A stretch of DNA of 36,389 nt from Bacteroidales bacterium. GTDB lineage: Bacteria; Bacteroidota; Bacteroidia; Bacteroidales; UBA932. Positions 24,366 to 32,591 of the stretch are shown here, one piece after another. The position numbers were made by a program, and so were the translations under genes. The stretch lies in contig JAFTFV010000005.1 of the NCBI GenBank assembly GCA_017458265.1, positions 1 to 36,389 of the forward strand, given 5' to 3'. The notes under the pieces are model-generated. The model was not told the origin of the DNA and searched no databases. It worked only from the letters and a program-made list of their open reading frames with translations. Positions within the stretch are counted from its first letter, which is position 1. Each line of letters opens with the position of its first letter.

Positions 24366-25360
24366 AAACCGCCGTCGTCATACTGAATTACAATACCAGG
24401 GACTACCTCAGGAAGTTCCTCCCTCCCCTTTTGGATTCGATAAGGGACAAGGATGCGGAAATCATCGTGGCCGACAACGCCTCCAAGGACGGATCGGCAG
24501 AGATGATGAAAGCGGAATTCCCCTCGGTGAGACTCATTGAACTGGATACCAACTACGGCTTCACAGGTGGCTACAACCGCGCCCTAAAAGGCCTTGAGGC
24601 CGATTATTACGTCCTTATCAATTCCGACATCGAAGTTCCCGCAAACTGGCTGACGCCTCTTGTTGAATGGATGGATTCACACCCTCAATGCGGCGCCTGC
24701 GGGCCCAAACTCATATCCTGGAACGACCGTTCATCATTCGAATATGCCGGGGCTGCTGGAGGTTACATCGACCGCTATGGCTATCCCTTCTGCAGGGGGC
24801 GCATCATGCAGAAACTGGAGAAGGACAACGGGCAGTATGACACCCCGGAAAATGTCCTGTGGTGCAGCGGCGCCTGCCTTCTTGTAAGGAGTTCCGTATG
24901 GAACGAACTTGGCGGGCTTGACGAGCGTTTCTTTGCGCATATGGAAGAGATAGACCTCTGCTGGAGGATGCAGTTAAGGGGCTGGAAAGTGACCAACGTC
25001 CCGTCGTCGGAAGTTTACCATATCGGCGGCGGAACCCTACCCAACGAATCCCCGTTCAAGCTGAGGCTCAATTTCAGGAACAACCTCCTTCTGCTCGAAA
25101 ACAATCTACCCGCAACTTTTGCCGCAGTGGGATCCAAGTATCCACGGAGCAGGACTAAACGACGCATTTTCGTGCGTATGCTTCTGGACGGCTGCAGCGC
25201 TGCAGTATATCTGCTTAAAGGCAAATGGAGTTTCTTTAAGGCCGTCATCGACGCGCACGAGGAGTATAGGAAACTCCGTATAGAGGGACGTATACAGGAC
25301 AGCCCCTCCGTTCCGGAAGGGCTATATAATGGATGGATAGTACCTAAAGGGCTGTTCTGA
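24362..25360 (+). CDS. Family 2 glycosyltransferase
   Basis: A 332-residue GT-A fold enzyme of family 2, close in plan to rhamnosyl-type transferases (WbbL-like). It should move a sugar from a nucleotide donor to a surface glycan or lipid. The N-terminal AVVILNYN strand, the nucleotide-binding VADNASKDGS (36-45), and the metal-binding NSD at 87-89 are clear. HMEEIDLCWRMQLRGW near 200 is the acceptor/base motif of this group. The last 80 residues are basic and amphipathic and may sit on the membrane. The real acceptor is unknown. It overlaps pmbA by 4 bases and ends only 4 bases from the M48 gene that comes from the other side. Confidence 0.88.
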   Translation: MKTAVVILNYNTRDYLRKFLPPLLDSIRDKDAEIIVADNASKDGSAEMMKAEFPSVRLIELDTNYGFTGGYNRALKGLEADYYVLINSDIEVPANWLTPLVEWMDSHPQCGACGPKLISWNDRSSFEYAGAAGGYIDRYGYPFCRGRIMQKLEKDNGQYDTPENVLWCSGACLLVRSSVWNELGGLDERFFAHMEEIDLCWRMQLRGWKVTNVPSSEVYHIGGGTLPNESPFKLRLNFRNNLLLLENNLPATFAAVGSKYPRSRTKRRIFVRMLLDGCSAAVYLLKGKWSFFKAVIDAHEEYRKLRIEGRIQDSPSVPEGLYNGWIVPKGLF

Positions 25361-25364
25361 TTCC

Positions 25365-26138
25365 TTAAGGACGGGTGAAGCCATCACGTTCGCAGAGCTT
25401 GGAAATGGTCTTGATGCGGGTTGCCGTGTCGGGATGGGTGGAGAACAGGCTGCTCACAGGGCCCATCACAGAGGAGCCGCCGGATACCTGCTGGAGCTTC
25501 TCGAAAGCCTCTACCATAACCCAGGGATTGCGCTTTGAGGCCACAAGGAACTCATAGCTGAACTCATCGGCCTGGGATTCCTGCTTCTTGGAGAAATGAT
25601 TGTTGATCATGGTCTGGCCGATGGCGCCAAGCTGTGAATCGGTAAGGACAGCGACCTTGTCAGAAGTGGCGGCAAGACCTTCGAAAGCGGCGCTGGTGAG
25701 CATGCTGTTACGCATCTGGTTGTATGTGTGCTTGAGAGCCACATGGCCGATTTCGTGGGCTATTACGGAGAGGAGCTGCTCGTCGTTCATGACATCCATG
25801 ATACCGGTGTAAACGCGCACTGAGCCGTCAGCACACGCAAAGGCATTCACTTCACTGTCCTGGTAGACCTTGTAGTTGAGCTGGATGTCGCCAACCTGGG
25901 TAAGCTTGGATGTAAGGTTTCTAAGGCGCTTGGTATATGCATTTGTTTCCGGAAGCACCTTGCTTTGTGCATCAAGCTGCGTGATATACTGCTGTACATA
26001 TGAAATCACGTCCGATTCCGGCAAAGTCAGAGCCTGGGTGGCGTATGCTGCGCCCTGCATCAGGCGGGTTGTGTTGAGGCTTCCGCAGGAAGCAAGCAGC
26101 AAGGAGACTGCAACAAGAGTGAGAAATCGTTTCATCAT
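25365..26138 (-). CDS. M48 family zinc peptidase, lipoprotein
   Basis: This 257-residue protein starts with a signal peptide and lipobox LLASC (C18), so it is a membrane-bound lipoprotein facing the periplasm. The zinc site is HEIGH (128-132), followed by E187 in ESQAD as the third ligand, the usual M48 pattern. It resembles the LoiP/YcaL type of small periplasmic M48 proteases involved in envelope protein quality control. The open frame runs to 26555, but that extension overlaps the GH9 gene and promoter, so ATG 26138 is taken, with 26135 as an equal choice. It is a single-gene unit, tail to tail with the GT2 gene with only 4 bases between stops. Confidence 0.9.
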   Translation of the reverse strand: MMKRFLTLVAVSLLLASCGSLNTTRLMQGAAYATQALTLPESDVISYVQQYITQLDAQSKVLPETNAYTKRLRNLTSKLTQVGDIQLNYKVYQDSEVNAFACADGSVRVYTGIMDVMNDEQLLSVIAHEIGHVALKHTYNQMRNSMLTSAAFEGLAATSDKVAVLTDSQLGAIGQTMINNHFSKKQESQADEFSYEFLVASKRNPWVMVEAFEKLQQVSGGSSVMGPVSSLFSTHPDTATRIKTISKLCERDGFTRP

Positions 26139-26151
26139 ATTTATTGTTTCC

Positions 26152-26159
26152 CAAATATA
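26152..26159 (-). promoter_or_regulatory. -7 element of the M48 gene promoter
   Basis: TATATTTG on the minus strand ends 13 bases before ATG 26138. A TTTG occurs 22 bases upstream (26185-26182), longer than the usual 18-20, so the -33 assignment is doubtful. The opposite GH9 start (26193) lies close, so the two genes share this short AT-rich region. Confidence 0.5.
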
Positions 26160-26192
26160 CAAATAATTTCGTATATTGTGACAAAATTTAAA

Positions 26193-28490
26193 ATGAACTT
26201 TATGGGTACCAGAATTCCGGTCCTTATAGCGGCCTTCTTTTTGACTCTTCCCGTGCAAGCCGCCAAACTCGTTGATGCAAAAGTACTTGACAAGGATTAT
26301 ATAGTCCTCCAGTTTCGAGACGGAGAAGTCCGTTACAGGGATACCGGCAAAGGGCGCAGCGCCTATCTTGGTCACACATTCGTAGAAGGTGACGACACTC
26401 TCAAGACCTTCCTGCCCCGCTTCAACACGGAGACAAGCGCCGGGGAATGGCTGATATGGTCCCGGGATGACAAACGGCAAAACAAGGTCACCGCAATCTA
26501 CCGCAAGTCCAAGCCCATGAATACTGACCACAGCCTCACAAGTGAACTTGACCACTGGATCTTCCTCAGGCTTGAAAGCCCCATGAAACAGGGCTGTACA
26601 TATACGGTCGGAATTCCCACCCGAAGCGGATCGGACAAATTATCGGCCGATGTAACCTTCGATATATGGAGCTCCCAGTCCGAGGCAATACACGTCAATA
26701 TCCTGGGCTATGCCGCCAGCGAAAAAACAAAGGCGGCAGACCTTTATTACTGGCTTGGAGACGGCGGCCAAAGGGACTACAGGGCCTTTGAAGGCAAGAA
26801 AGTCTGGCTCTACAACGTCGGAACCGGCAGCAAGCAGCAGGTTGGAAAGGTAAAGTTCTGGAAGAAGGCATCAGAGTGCTCAAAAGAGGCCGGCGGGAAA
26901 AACCTAACCGGCAGTGATGTCTGGAATCTGGATTTCAATGCGGGGGTCGAAGGCGCATACCGCCTGGTAGTTGAAGGGGTAGGGTGCAGCATGGACTTCG
27001 AGATCAGAAAGGACATGTATCTGGAACCTTACAAGTACAGTGTGCTCGGGTATTATTACATGCGCCTTGGCGAGCCCGTCAGCAGCGGTCTCACACCACG
27101 TCAGCCCATGTTCATTCCGGAAGAGAATCCCAACGGATTCACGGTATATAAGACAGACCTTCACCCCTGGCATCCTGACTGGAGAAAGCTACGCGGCGAC
27201 GTATGGGACGAACCCCATTTCAAGGATCTCCATCAGAGTGCCTTCTGGGATCACCGCCTGCCCGGAAATCCGGTGAACACCGAAGTAAAGGGCGGTCACT
27301 CGGACGCCATGGACTGGGACCGTCACCTTGCCCACGTGAGCAATATTTACGACATGCTCCTCCCCTACATCCTCTCCGAAGGTCGCCTCGGCGAGGACGA
27401 CCTTGGAATCAGGGAAAGTGGGAACGGCATCCCGGACCTTATTGACGAAGCCAGGAACGAGGTTGATTTCTTTCTCAGCATCCGCGACGGAGAAGCCTAT
27501 TCCCAGGGCGTCACGAATCCGGACAGGAACTGGAGCGTCATGTTCCAGGCAGGCTGTACAACCATGGCGGCATGGGCCAATTCCGCAAACTGCGCAATCC
27601 TTGCTTATGCGTTCAGGCTTGCAGGCAACAAACAGCTGGAGAACTATTACAGGGACGAAGCCGCCAAGGCCTTTGACTTCGCGTCAAGACAGGAGAACCT
27701 TCAGCTTGACGACATGCAGGGCATAGGCCTTGAGTCCATGCGTGGAAGGGATTTCAAACAGATGGCCGCAGCTTTTCTGTATAACATAACCGGAGAGACC
27801 AAGTGGGAAGACATTGCGAAGGAAGAGAGCGCTATAAAGGGTAAGGATGACGACAGGATCCTTCTCCGGGGCCGTAACGGCCACTGCCAGATCTGGGGGG
27901 TCGCCGCATATCTTGCCTGCCCCTGGGAACGTCATTACCCGGTACTCTATGACAATATGGTAAAAGCCTTGACAAGGGAAGTGAAAGAAGACCATCTTTC
28001 ACCTTCACTTGAGAGGCCCTCAAGGCGCGCCGCTGACGATGCCCGCTGGATAACATCCGAAAACCTCCAGAGGGCTGTCATGCTGCATTACTGCACCAAG
28101 GATAAGGCCCTAAAGCGGCAACTCGAGGCTGCAATGTACACGGAGGCCGGCTGGTGCCTTGGCCGAAACCCCGGTAATATCGTGGAGATGACAGGCCTTG
28201 GCCAAAGGCACATCACGGACTGCTATTCTACCGGCAGGAACGACGGCCTTCCGGGCACCCATCCTGGCCAGACGCCTTTCAACGGCACTGAAACATGGTC
28301 CCAGGGCGACGGTGGCGATGCCAGGATAATACTTCGTTATTGCTATCCGGATTGGTGGAACGGCGGCTGGCCCCGCCAGGAGTCCTTCTTCAACCAGCGC
28401 TACTTCTGGGTGAACGGTGAGTTTACCCCCCGTGAAACAATGAGAGGCAAGCTGGCACTCGTAGCATATCTGTATGGGATAAGGCCCTAA
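26193..28490 (+). CDS. Glycoside hydrolase family 9 enzyme, secreted
   Basis: This 765-residue protein has a Sec signal peptide (cleavage near VQA, residue 24). An N-terminal beta region, then a CelD_N type Ig-like domain opening IHVNILGYAAS at about 165-265, and a GH9 (alpha/alpha)6 barrel from about 275 to the end follow. GH9 enzymes cut beta-1,4-glucan and related chains by inversion. The paired aspartates of the catalytic base are in GGHSDAMDWDRH, D371 and D374, in place of the textbook GGWYDAGD. The C-terminal acid is probably E748 in PRETMRG, with E743 as an alternative. No dockerin or cellulose-binding domain is seen. Start ATG 26193 is chosen over GTG 26178 and ATG 26202. A carboxylesterase gene follows after 12 bases, which suggests attack on a decorated hemicellulose. 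The substrate is not certain. Confidence 0.85.
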   Translation: MNFMGTRIPVLIAAFFLTLPVQAAKLVDAKVLDKDYIVLQFRDGEVRYRDTGKGRSAYLGHTFVEGDDTLKTFLPRFNTETSAGEWLIWSRDDKRQNKVTAIYRKSKPMNTDHSLTSELDHWIFLRLESPMKQGCTYTVGIPTRSGSDKLSADVTFDIWSSQSEAIHVNILGYAASEKTKAADLYYWLGDGGQRDYRAFEGKKVWLYNVGTGSKQQVGKVKFWKKASECSKEAGGKNLTGSDVWNLDFNAGVEGAYRLVVEGVGCSMDFEIRKDMYLEPYKYSVLGYYYMRLGEPVSSGLTPRQPMFIPEENPNGFTVYKTDLHPWHPDWRKLRGDVWDEPHFKDLHQSAFWDHRLPGNPVNTEVKGGHSDAMDWDRHLAHVSNIYDMLLPYILSEGRLGEDDLGIRESGNGIPDLIDEARNEVDFFLSIRDGEAYSQGVTNPDRNWSVMFQAGCTTMAAWANSANCAILAYAFRLAGNKQLENYYRDEAAKAFDFASRQENLQLDDMQGIGLESMRGRDFKQMAAAFLYNITGETKWEDIAKEESAIKGKDDDRILLRGRNGHCQIWGVAAYLACPWERHYPVLYDNMVKALTREVKEDHLSPSLERPSRRAADDARWITSENLQRAVMLHYCTKDKALKRQLEAAMYTEAGWCLGRNPGNIVEMTGLGQRHITDCYSTGRNDGLPGTHPGQTPFNGTETWSQGDGGDARIILRYCYPDWWNGGWPRQESFFNQRYFWVNGEFTPRETMRGKLALVAYLYGIRP

Positions 28491-28502
28491 ATACAATAAA
28501 AA

Positions 28503-29870
28503 ATGAAACGACTGATTCCAATTCTCATGCTTGCAGCTGCCTGCAGCCATAATCCTGTAGTTACCGTAGAAGGCGGTAAGATTCAGGGAACCGTCAAGGA
28601 CGTGGTTGTTGCTTTCAAGGGCATTCCCTTTGCCGCTCCACCGGTTGGAGAATTCCGCTGGAAGGCACCGCAGCCCGTTGTACCGTGGGCTGGCGTACGC
28701 GTATGCGACCACTTCGGCGCTCCTTCATGGCAGCCCAACCACGTTCCTACTGACGGTTACATGCACGAGTTCTTCTTTGACGGAGATCCTGAGTTCAGTG
28801 AGGACTGCCTCTACCTGAATGTATGGGCACCTGAGAAGGGAGAGAACCTTCCAGTAACGTTGTGGATTCACGGCGGCGCATTCTCATACGGCTGGGGCTT
28901 CGAGCCTGAAATGGACGGCGAGGAATGGGCAAAGCACGGCGGAATCCTGGTCAGCTTCAATTATCGGCTTGGATTACTTGGCTTCCTTGCACATCCGCTC
29001 CTGAGTGAAGAGAATCCGGAGGGTACTTCAGGCAACTACGGCCTCCTGGATATGATTGCCGCACTGAAATGGGTGAAGAATAATATATCGGCCTTTGGAG
29101 GAGATTCTTCCAAGATTACCATTATGGGCCAAAGCGCCGGCGCCATGGGCGTTAAAGACCTTGTCACCTCTCCCCTGTCCAAGGACCTTATGGCTGGTGC
29201 CATCATCCAGAGCGGCGGCGGAATCATGGAAAGGTCCATTCTTGGGGACTTCTCCCTTAAAGATGCTGAGGCCCTCTGGAAAGACGTCATGGTCTGGGCT
29301 GGATACACTACTCTTGAGGAAATGCGCAGCATTAAGCCCCAGGACCTCCTGAACATATCCAGACTTTACTCCGAGGCCACCGGCAAATACCCTGGTTTCC
29401 CTGCCCCTGTGGTGGACGGAATCGTCCTTCCCGAGACCTTCGACCGCGCTTCCCTGGAAGGCCGCATCGCCAATGTGCCGTACATGATCGGCTTCACTCT
29501 TGATGACATGGGAGGCCTTGACAGTGGCATTGAACGCTTCTGCGCCGTGCGTGAACAGGCCGGAACGCCCGCCTACGCCTACCAGTTTGCCCGCCGCCTT
29601 CCTGACGACGGTCGTCCCGGCATCCTCACAGGCGCCTTCCACTCATCGGAACTCTGGTACATGTTCAAGAGCCTCCGCTTAAGCTGGCGTCCCTTCACCC
29701 CTGGCGACTACGCCCTCTCAGAGGATATGATCACCGCCTGGACCACCTTCGCCGCCACAGGCAACCCCTCCTGGCCCCCCTTCACAGCAGAGTATCCATC
29801 TTTCATGATCTTTAAACTTGATTCCAAGGATGCAGTAGCTTCTGCCATGGGCACTCCGCTGGAACCGTAA
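28503..29870 (+). CDS. Type B carboxylesterase, lipoprotein, shortened form
   Basis: This 455-residue alpha/beta hydrolase begins with a signal and lipobox LAAAC (C14), so it is probably lipid-anchored. It carries the type B esterase hallmarks: EDCLYLNVW near 100, oxyanion loop HGGAF near 122, and nucleophile S211 in GQSAGA. The acid position reads TLDDMGG, with D334 or D335 where Glu is usual, and the histidine is H380 in GAFHSSE. Acid to histidine is about 45 residues instead of about 90 in PnbA, so a lid or side domain is missing. It lies 12 bases after the GH9 gene. A role in removing acyl groups from plant polysaccharide is an inference. Confidence 0.85.
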   Translation: MKRLIPILMLAAACSHNPVVTVEGGKIQGTVKDVVVAFKGIPFAAPPVGEFRWKAPQPVVPWAGVRVCDHFGAPSWQPNHVPTDGYMHEFFFDGDPEFSEDCLYLNVWAPEKGENLPVTLWIHGGAFSYGWGFEPEMDGEEWAKHGGILVSFNYRLGLLGFLAHPLLSEENPEGTSGNYGLLDMIAALKWVKNNISAFGGDSSKITIMGQSAGAMGVKDLVTSPLSKDLMAGAIIQSGGGIMERSILGDFSLKDAEALWKDVMVWAGYTTLEEMRSIKPQDLLNISRLYSEATGKYPGFPAPVVDGIVLPETFDRASLEGRIANVPYMIGFTLDDMGGLDSGIERFCAVREQAGTPAYAYQFARRLPDDGRPGILTGAFHSSELWYMFKSLRLSWRPFTPGDYALSEDMITAWTTFAATGNPSWPPFTAEYPSFMIFKLDSKDAVASAMGTPLEP

Positions 29871-29899
29871 AACAGGAGCTGGTCTCTGCCGAATGGCAC

Positions 29900-29933
29900 A
29901 TTTATCCCCGGGCTATTTGACCTGGGGATAAAT
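29900..29933. terminator. Hairpin between converging esterase and serine hydrolase genes
   Basis: A perfect 10-bp inverted repeat, ATTTATCCCC (29900-29909) and GGGGATAAAT (29924-29933), encloses a 14-base loop. It sits between the two convergent stop codons. There is no real T tract, so it is a possible terminator or mRNA end rather than a standard one. Confidence 0.55.
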
Positions 29934-29971
29934 GATTATAAGCCTAGAGATCAATTGATTCCTCCACGGAC

Positions 29972-31039
29972 TTAAAGGGCCGGGAGTAGGTAATCCCAGA
30001 TGAGATTCAGTTCCTGACCCATATTATGGATGTGGGCGGTCGTAACTATAACGGCATCTTTGTCCGGGATCACTATGATATACTGGCCTTTGGCGCCGTC
30101 AGCGCGGAAGGCATTGTGGCGGCAGCGCCACATCTGGTAGCCATAGCCTTGGAGCCAGTCGCTCTTTTCAGGGTCAAAGTATGCACGCATGGGGTTGTTA
30201 ACATCGTCCTGAATGGCCTTGACCTGCATTTCATTGAGGCCGGCGCCAACTGAAGGGACCTGGTTGGCGGACATTTCGGAGACCCAATCGGCAGGTATTA
30301 CCTGTTTGCCGCTGAACTTGCCGCCGTTAAGCAGGCAGAGACCCATTCTGGCAAGGTCTTCCGTATGTAGATACAGGCCCCAGCCGCCGGTGTTGATGCC
30401 TTGAGGACTCTCCTGCCAGAAAGGCTTTTCTATGCCCAGAGGCTGCCAGAGGCGGGTGTCAAGATAGTCTACAACCTTCTCACCTGTCACCTTCTGCACG
30501 GCAGCGGAGAGAATATATGTACCCAAGCTGTTGTAGCAATAGCACGTGCCAGGGTCAAACTCAATGGGCCATTCCATGAAGGCTTGTACCCAGTCTGCGT
30601 CATTTACTCTTATGGTATGAGTTGGATCCTTGCCGTGACCGCAGTTCATAGTGAGAAGGTTGCGAATTGTGATGTCTGCAAGCCTCTCCTGAGGGTTTTC
30701 TGGCACGCTTTCAGGGAAAATATCAACAATCTTGTCTTCCAAAGACAGAAGGCCTTCATGGATTGCAAAGCCAACAGCCGTGGAAGTGAATGTCTTAGAC
30801 ACCGAGTTCATTATATGAGCCGTGTCCGGAGCAATCTGCTTCTCCTCCAGCACTTTCCCATGCTGCAAAACCATCACACTGTGAAGGTCCTCTGCGCTGT
30901 CTGCAACAGCCTGAAGATATGATGCAAAGGCTTCATCAAGAGCCGCAGAAGCCTTCCCGCGCGGCAACTTGCCGCTTTCCTGACCGCATGAAAACGCAAC
31001 CATAACAGCGACAGATAAAAGTAATACAGTATTTCTCAT
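29972..31039 (-). CDS. Serine hydrolase of the beta-lactamase (class C/EstB) family, lipoprotein
   Basis: This 355-residue protein has a lipobox AFSC (C18), so it is probably membrane-attached in the periplasm. The penicillin-binding fold signature SxxK is S79-V-S-K82. The second motif is YNS in CYCYNSLG rather than the classical YxN. No clear KTG box is seen; HIHNMG near the C-terminus takes that region. This set fits the large EstB-like or DD-peptidase-like group, whose members are esterases or peptidases and seldom true beta-lactamases. The open frame reaches 31054, but ATG 31039 gives the better signal peptide. It is a single gene that converges with the esterase. The substrate is unknown. 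Confidence 0.85.
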   Translation of the reverse strand: MRNTVLLLSVAVMVAFSCGQESGKLPRGKASAALDEAFASYLQAVADSAEDLHSVMVLQHGKVLEEKQIAPDTAHIMNSVSKTFTSTAVGFAIHEGLLSLEDKIVDIFPESVPENPQERLADITIRNLLTMNCGHGKDPTHTIRVNDADWVQAFMEWPIEFDPGTCYCYNSLGTYILSAAVQKVTGEKVVDYLDTRLWQPLGIEKPFWQESPQGINTGGWGLYLHTEDLARMGLCLLNGGKFSGKQVIPADWVSEMSANQVPSVGAGLNEMQVKAIQDDVNNPMRAYFDPEKSDWLQGYGYQMWRCRHNAFRADGAKGQYIIVIPDKDAVIVTTAHIHNMGQELNLIWDYLLPAL

Positions 31040-31043
31040 GCTG

Positions 31044-31051
31044 TAAAGATA
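31044..31051 (-). promoter_or_regulatory. Possible -7 element of the serine hydrolase gene
   Basis: TATCTTTA on the minus strand differs from TAnnTTTG in the last base and ends only 4 bases before ATG 31039. If used, the mRNA would be leaderless or start inside the gene. No clear -33 box is found, so confidence is low. Confidence 0.3.
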
Positions 31052-31146
31052 CATAATTTTCCGCGTTTGAAGCTAGTACTTGATAAAAAACCAGTTAAAT
31101 AATTGCACATGGGCGATTTTGGACAGGGTCTAAACATGGAGAATAA

Positions 31147-31176
31147 ATGACTTGGCGAATGCCGGGTCATTTTTTT
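31147..31176 (+). terminator. Intrinsic terminator with no obvious upstream plus-strand gene
   Basis: ATGACTTGGC (31147-31156), loop GAAT, GCCGGGTCAT (31161-31170), then T to 31176. All ten pairs form as RNA on the plus strand, two as U·G. Read from the minus strand two pairs become C-A mismatches, so the element is built for rightward transcription. Only a 13-codon open frame (31109-31150) lies before it. Confidence 0.75.
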
Positions 31177-31189
31177 GCTGAAAAATTAT

Positions 31190-31197
31190 TACATTTG
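31190..31197 (+). promoter_or_regulatory. -7 element of the trkA-mmd operon
   Basis: TACATTTG matches TAnnTTTG and lies 23 bases before the trkA ATG. No TTTG is at the standard distance; the nearest, at 31174-31177, is only 12 bases away and part of the T tract of the hairpin before it. Confidence 0.55.
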
Positions 31198-31220
31198 CAA
31201 AATACATCAGACAGGAAGAA

Positions 31221-32588
31221 ATGAGAATTATTATTGAAGGCGCCGGTCAGGTGGGATCCCACCTCGCAAAGATGCTCTCGGCCGAAGGCAGCGAGGTCAC
31301 CGTCATCGACCATGACCCCGGAAGAATCCGCTCCCTGAGCTCTTCCGCCGATGTTTCCACTATCGTAGGCGGTCCCTCCTCCATTGCAAGCCTCAAGGAA
31401 GCAGGCTGCGCCGGCGCCGACCTTTTCATCGGCGTAAATCCCGGCGGTTCCCAGAGCACCAACATCGTAAGCGCCCTTCTGGCAAAAAAGCTTGGCACCA
31501 AGAGGGTTGTAGCCAGGGTAGACGACGAGCATTTCCTCTCCCCGGAAAACAAGATTCTCTTCAAGGACATGGGCCTTGACATGCTCTTCTTCCCCGAAAA
31601 GATAGCCAGCGACGAGATAGTGGACACACTGCGTCACAATGCTTCTACAGAATCCATGGATTTCGCCCGCGGGAAACTTCAGATGGCCGTTTTCAAGCTT
31701 GATGATGACTCCCCTCTCCTTGGAATGAACGTAGCCGAGTTCCATCATACGGTAACCAGTACCAATCAGACGTCGGCATTCAGGATAGTAGCCCTTTCAC
31801 GTGAAAGGAAGACCATTATTCCCAAATCCGACACGTCCTTCAAATACGGAGACTATCTTTACATCATAGCCCTTCGCGACGGCATGCCGAACCTTCTGAA
31901 GTATCTTGGGAAGGACCAGGTAAATATAAGACGCATCATGATAATGGGAGGTTCCGAGATTGCGCAAATGGTGGCAGAACGCCTCTCCTCAGCCGGACTG
32001 GATGAGGTAAAAATCATCGAGTCAGACCCTGTCCACAGCCGTGAATTGTCCGAACAGCTCCCGGAATCCATAAACGTCGCTACCGGAGATGTCAGGAACA
32101 CTGATTTCCTCATGGAAGAAGACCTCCTGGGATACCAGGCAGTCCTTGCCGTCACGGGAAATGACGAGCTCAACATTCTGGCCTGCGTTGCCGCCAAGAA
32201 GCTTGGCGTGCCGCGCGTAATAGCGCAGGTGGAAAACCTCGAATACATCCATCTTGCAGAGGAAATGGGCGTAGACTCCGTTGTGAACAAGAAACTCATC
32301 ACAGCCAGCCGGATCTTTAAGTTCACCTTGTCTGACAAGGTAAGAAGCGTACGGTATATGGGCGGCACTCAGGCCGAGATCCTTGAGTATACCGCAGCGC
32401 CGGGTTCAAAGATAACCAAAGGCACCTTGAAGGAAATTGTGCTCCCGGACAATACCATCATTGGCGGAGTCATCCGTGGAGGAGAGAGCTTCATAGCTGT
32501 AGGACACACCCACATAGAACCATACGACAGGGTCGCAGTCTTCGCCCTCCCTGATTCAGTAAAAGAAATAGATAAATTTTTCAGATAA
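31221..32588 (+). CDS. trkA: Trk potassium uptake regulator TrkA
   Basis: TrkA is the peripheral NAD(H)-binding regulator of the Trk K+ channel. The 455 residues hold two tandem halves, each RCK_N plus RCK_C. The first Rossmann fold opens IIEGAGQVGSHLAKML (residues 4-19) with D30/D32 in VIDHD. The second opens IMIMGGSEIAQMVAERL near 235. The RCK_C domains lie at about 135-220 and 370-450. Length is as expected. The usual partner trkH is not next to it in this window. Instead mmdA starts 3 bases after its stop codon, so trkA shares an mRNA with the sodium-pumping decarboxylase. Confidence 0.94.
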   Translation: MRIIIEGAGQVGSHLAKMLSAEGSEVTVIDHDPGRIRSLSSSADVSTIVGGPSSIASLKEAGCAGADLFIGVNPGGSQSTNIVSALLAKKLGTKRVVARVDDEHFLSPENKILFKDMGLDMLFFPEKIASDEIVDTLRHNASTESMDFARGKLQMAVFKLDDDSPLLGMNVAEFHHTVTSTNQTSAFRIVALSRERKTIIPKSDTSFKYGDYLYIIALRDGMPNLLKYLGKDQVNIRRIMIMGGSEIAQMVAERLSSAGLDEVKIIESDPVHSRELSEQLPESINVATGDVRNTDFLMEEDLLGYQAVLAVTGNDELNILACVAAKKLGVPRVIAQVENLEYIHLAEEMGVDSVVNKKLITASRIFKFTLSDKVRSVRYMGGTQAEILEYTAAPGSKITKGTLKEIVLPDNTIIGGVIRGGESFIAVGHTHIEPYDRVAVFALPDSVKEIDKFFR

Positions 32589-32591
32589 GAT

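Noticed and set aside
26139-26555. Upstream extension of the M48 gene
   Set aside because: It would overlap the start of the GH9 gene and hide a clear lipoprotein signal peptide beginning at 26138.
29972-31039. Antibiotic-resistance beta-lactamase
   Set aside because: SxxK is present, but the second motif is YNS and no KTG box is seen. It fits the broad esterase/peptidase group better.
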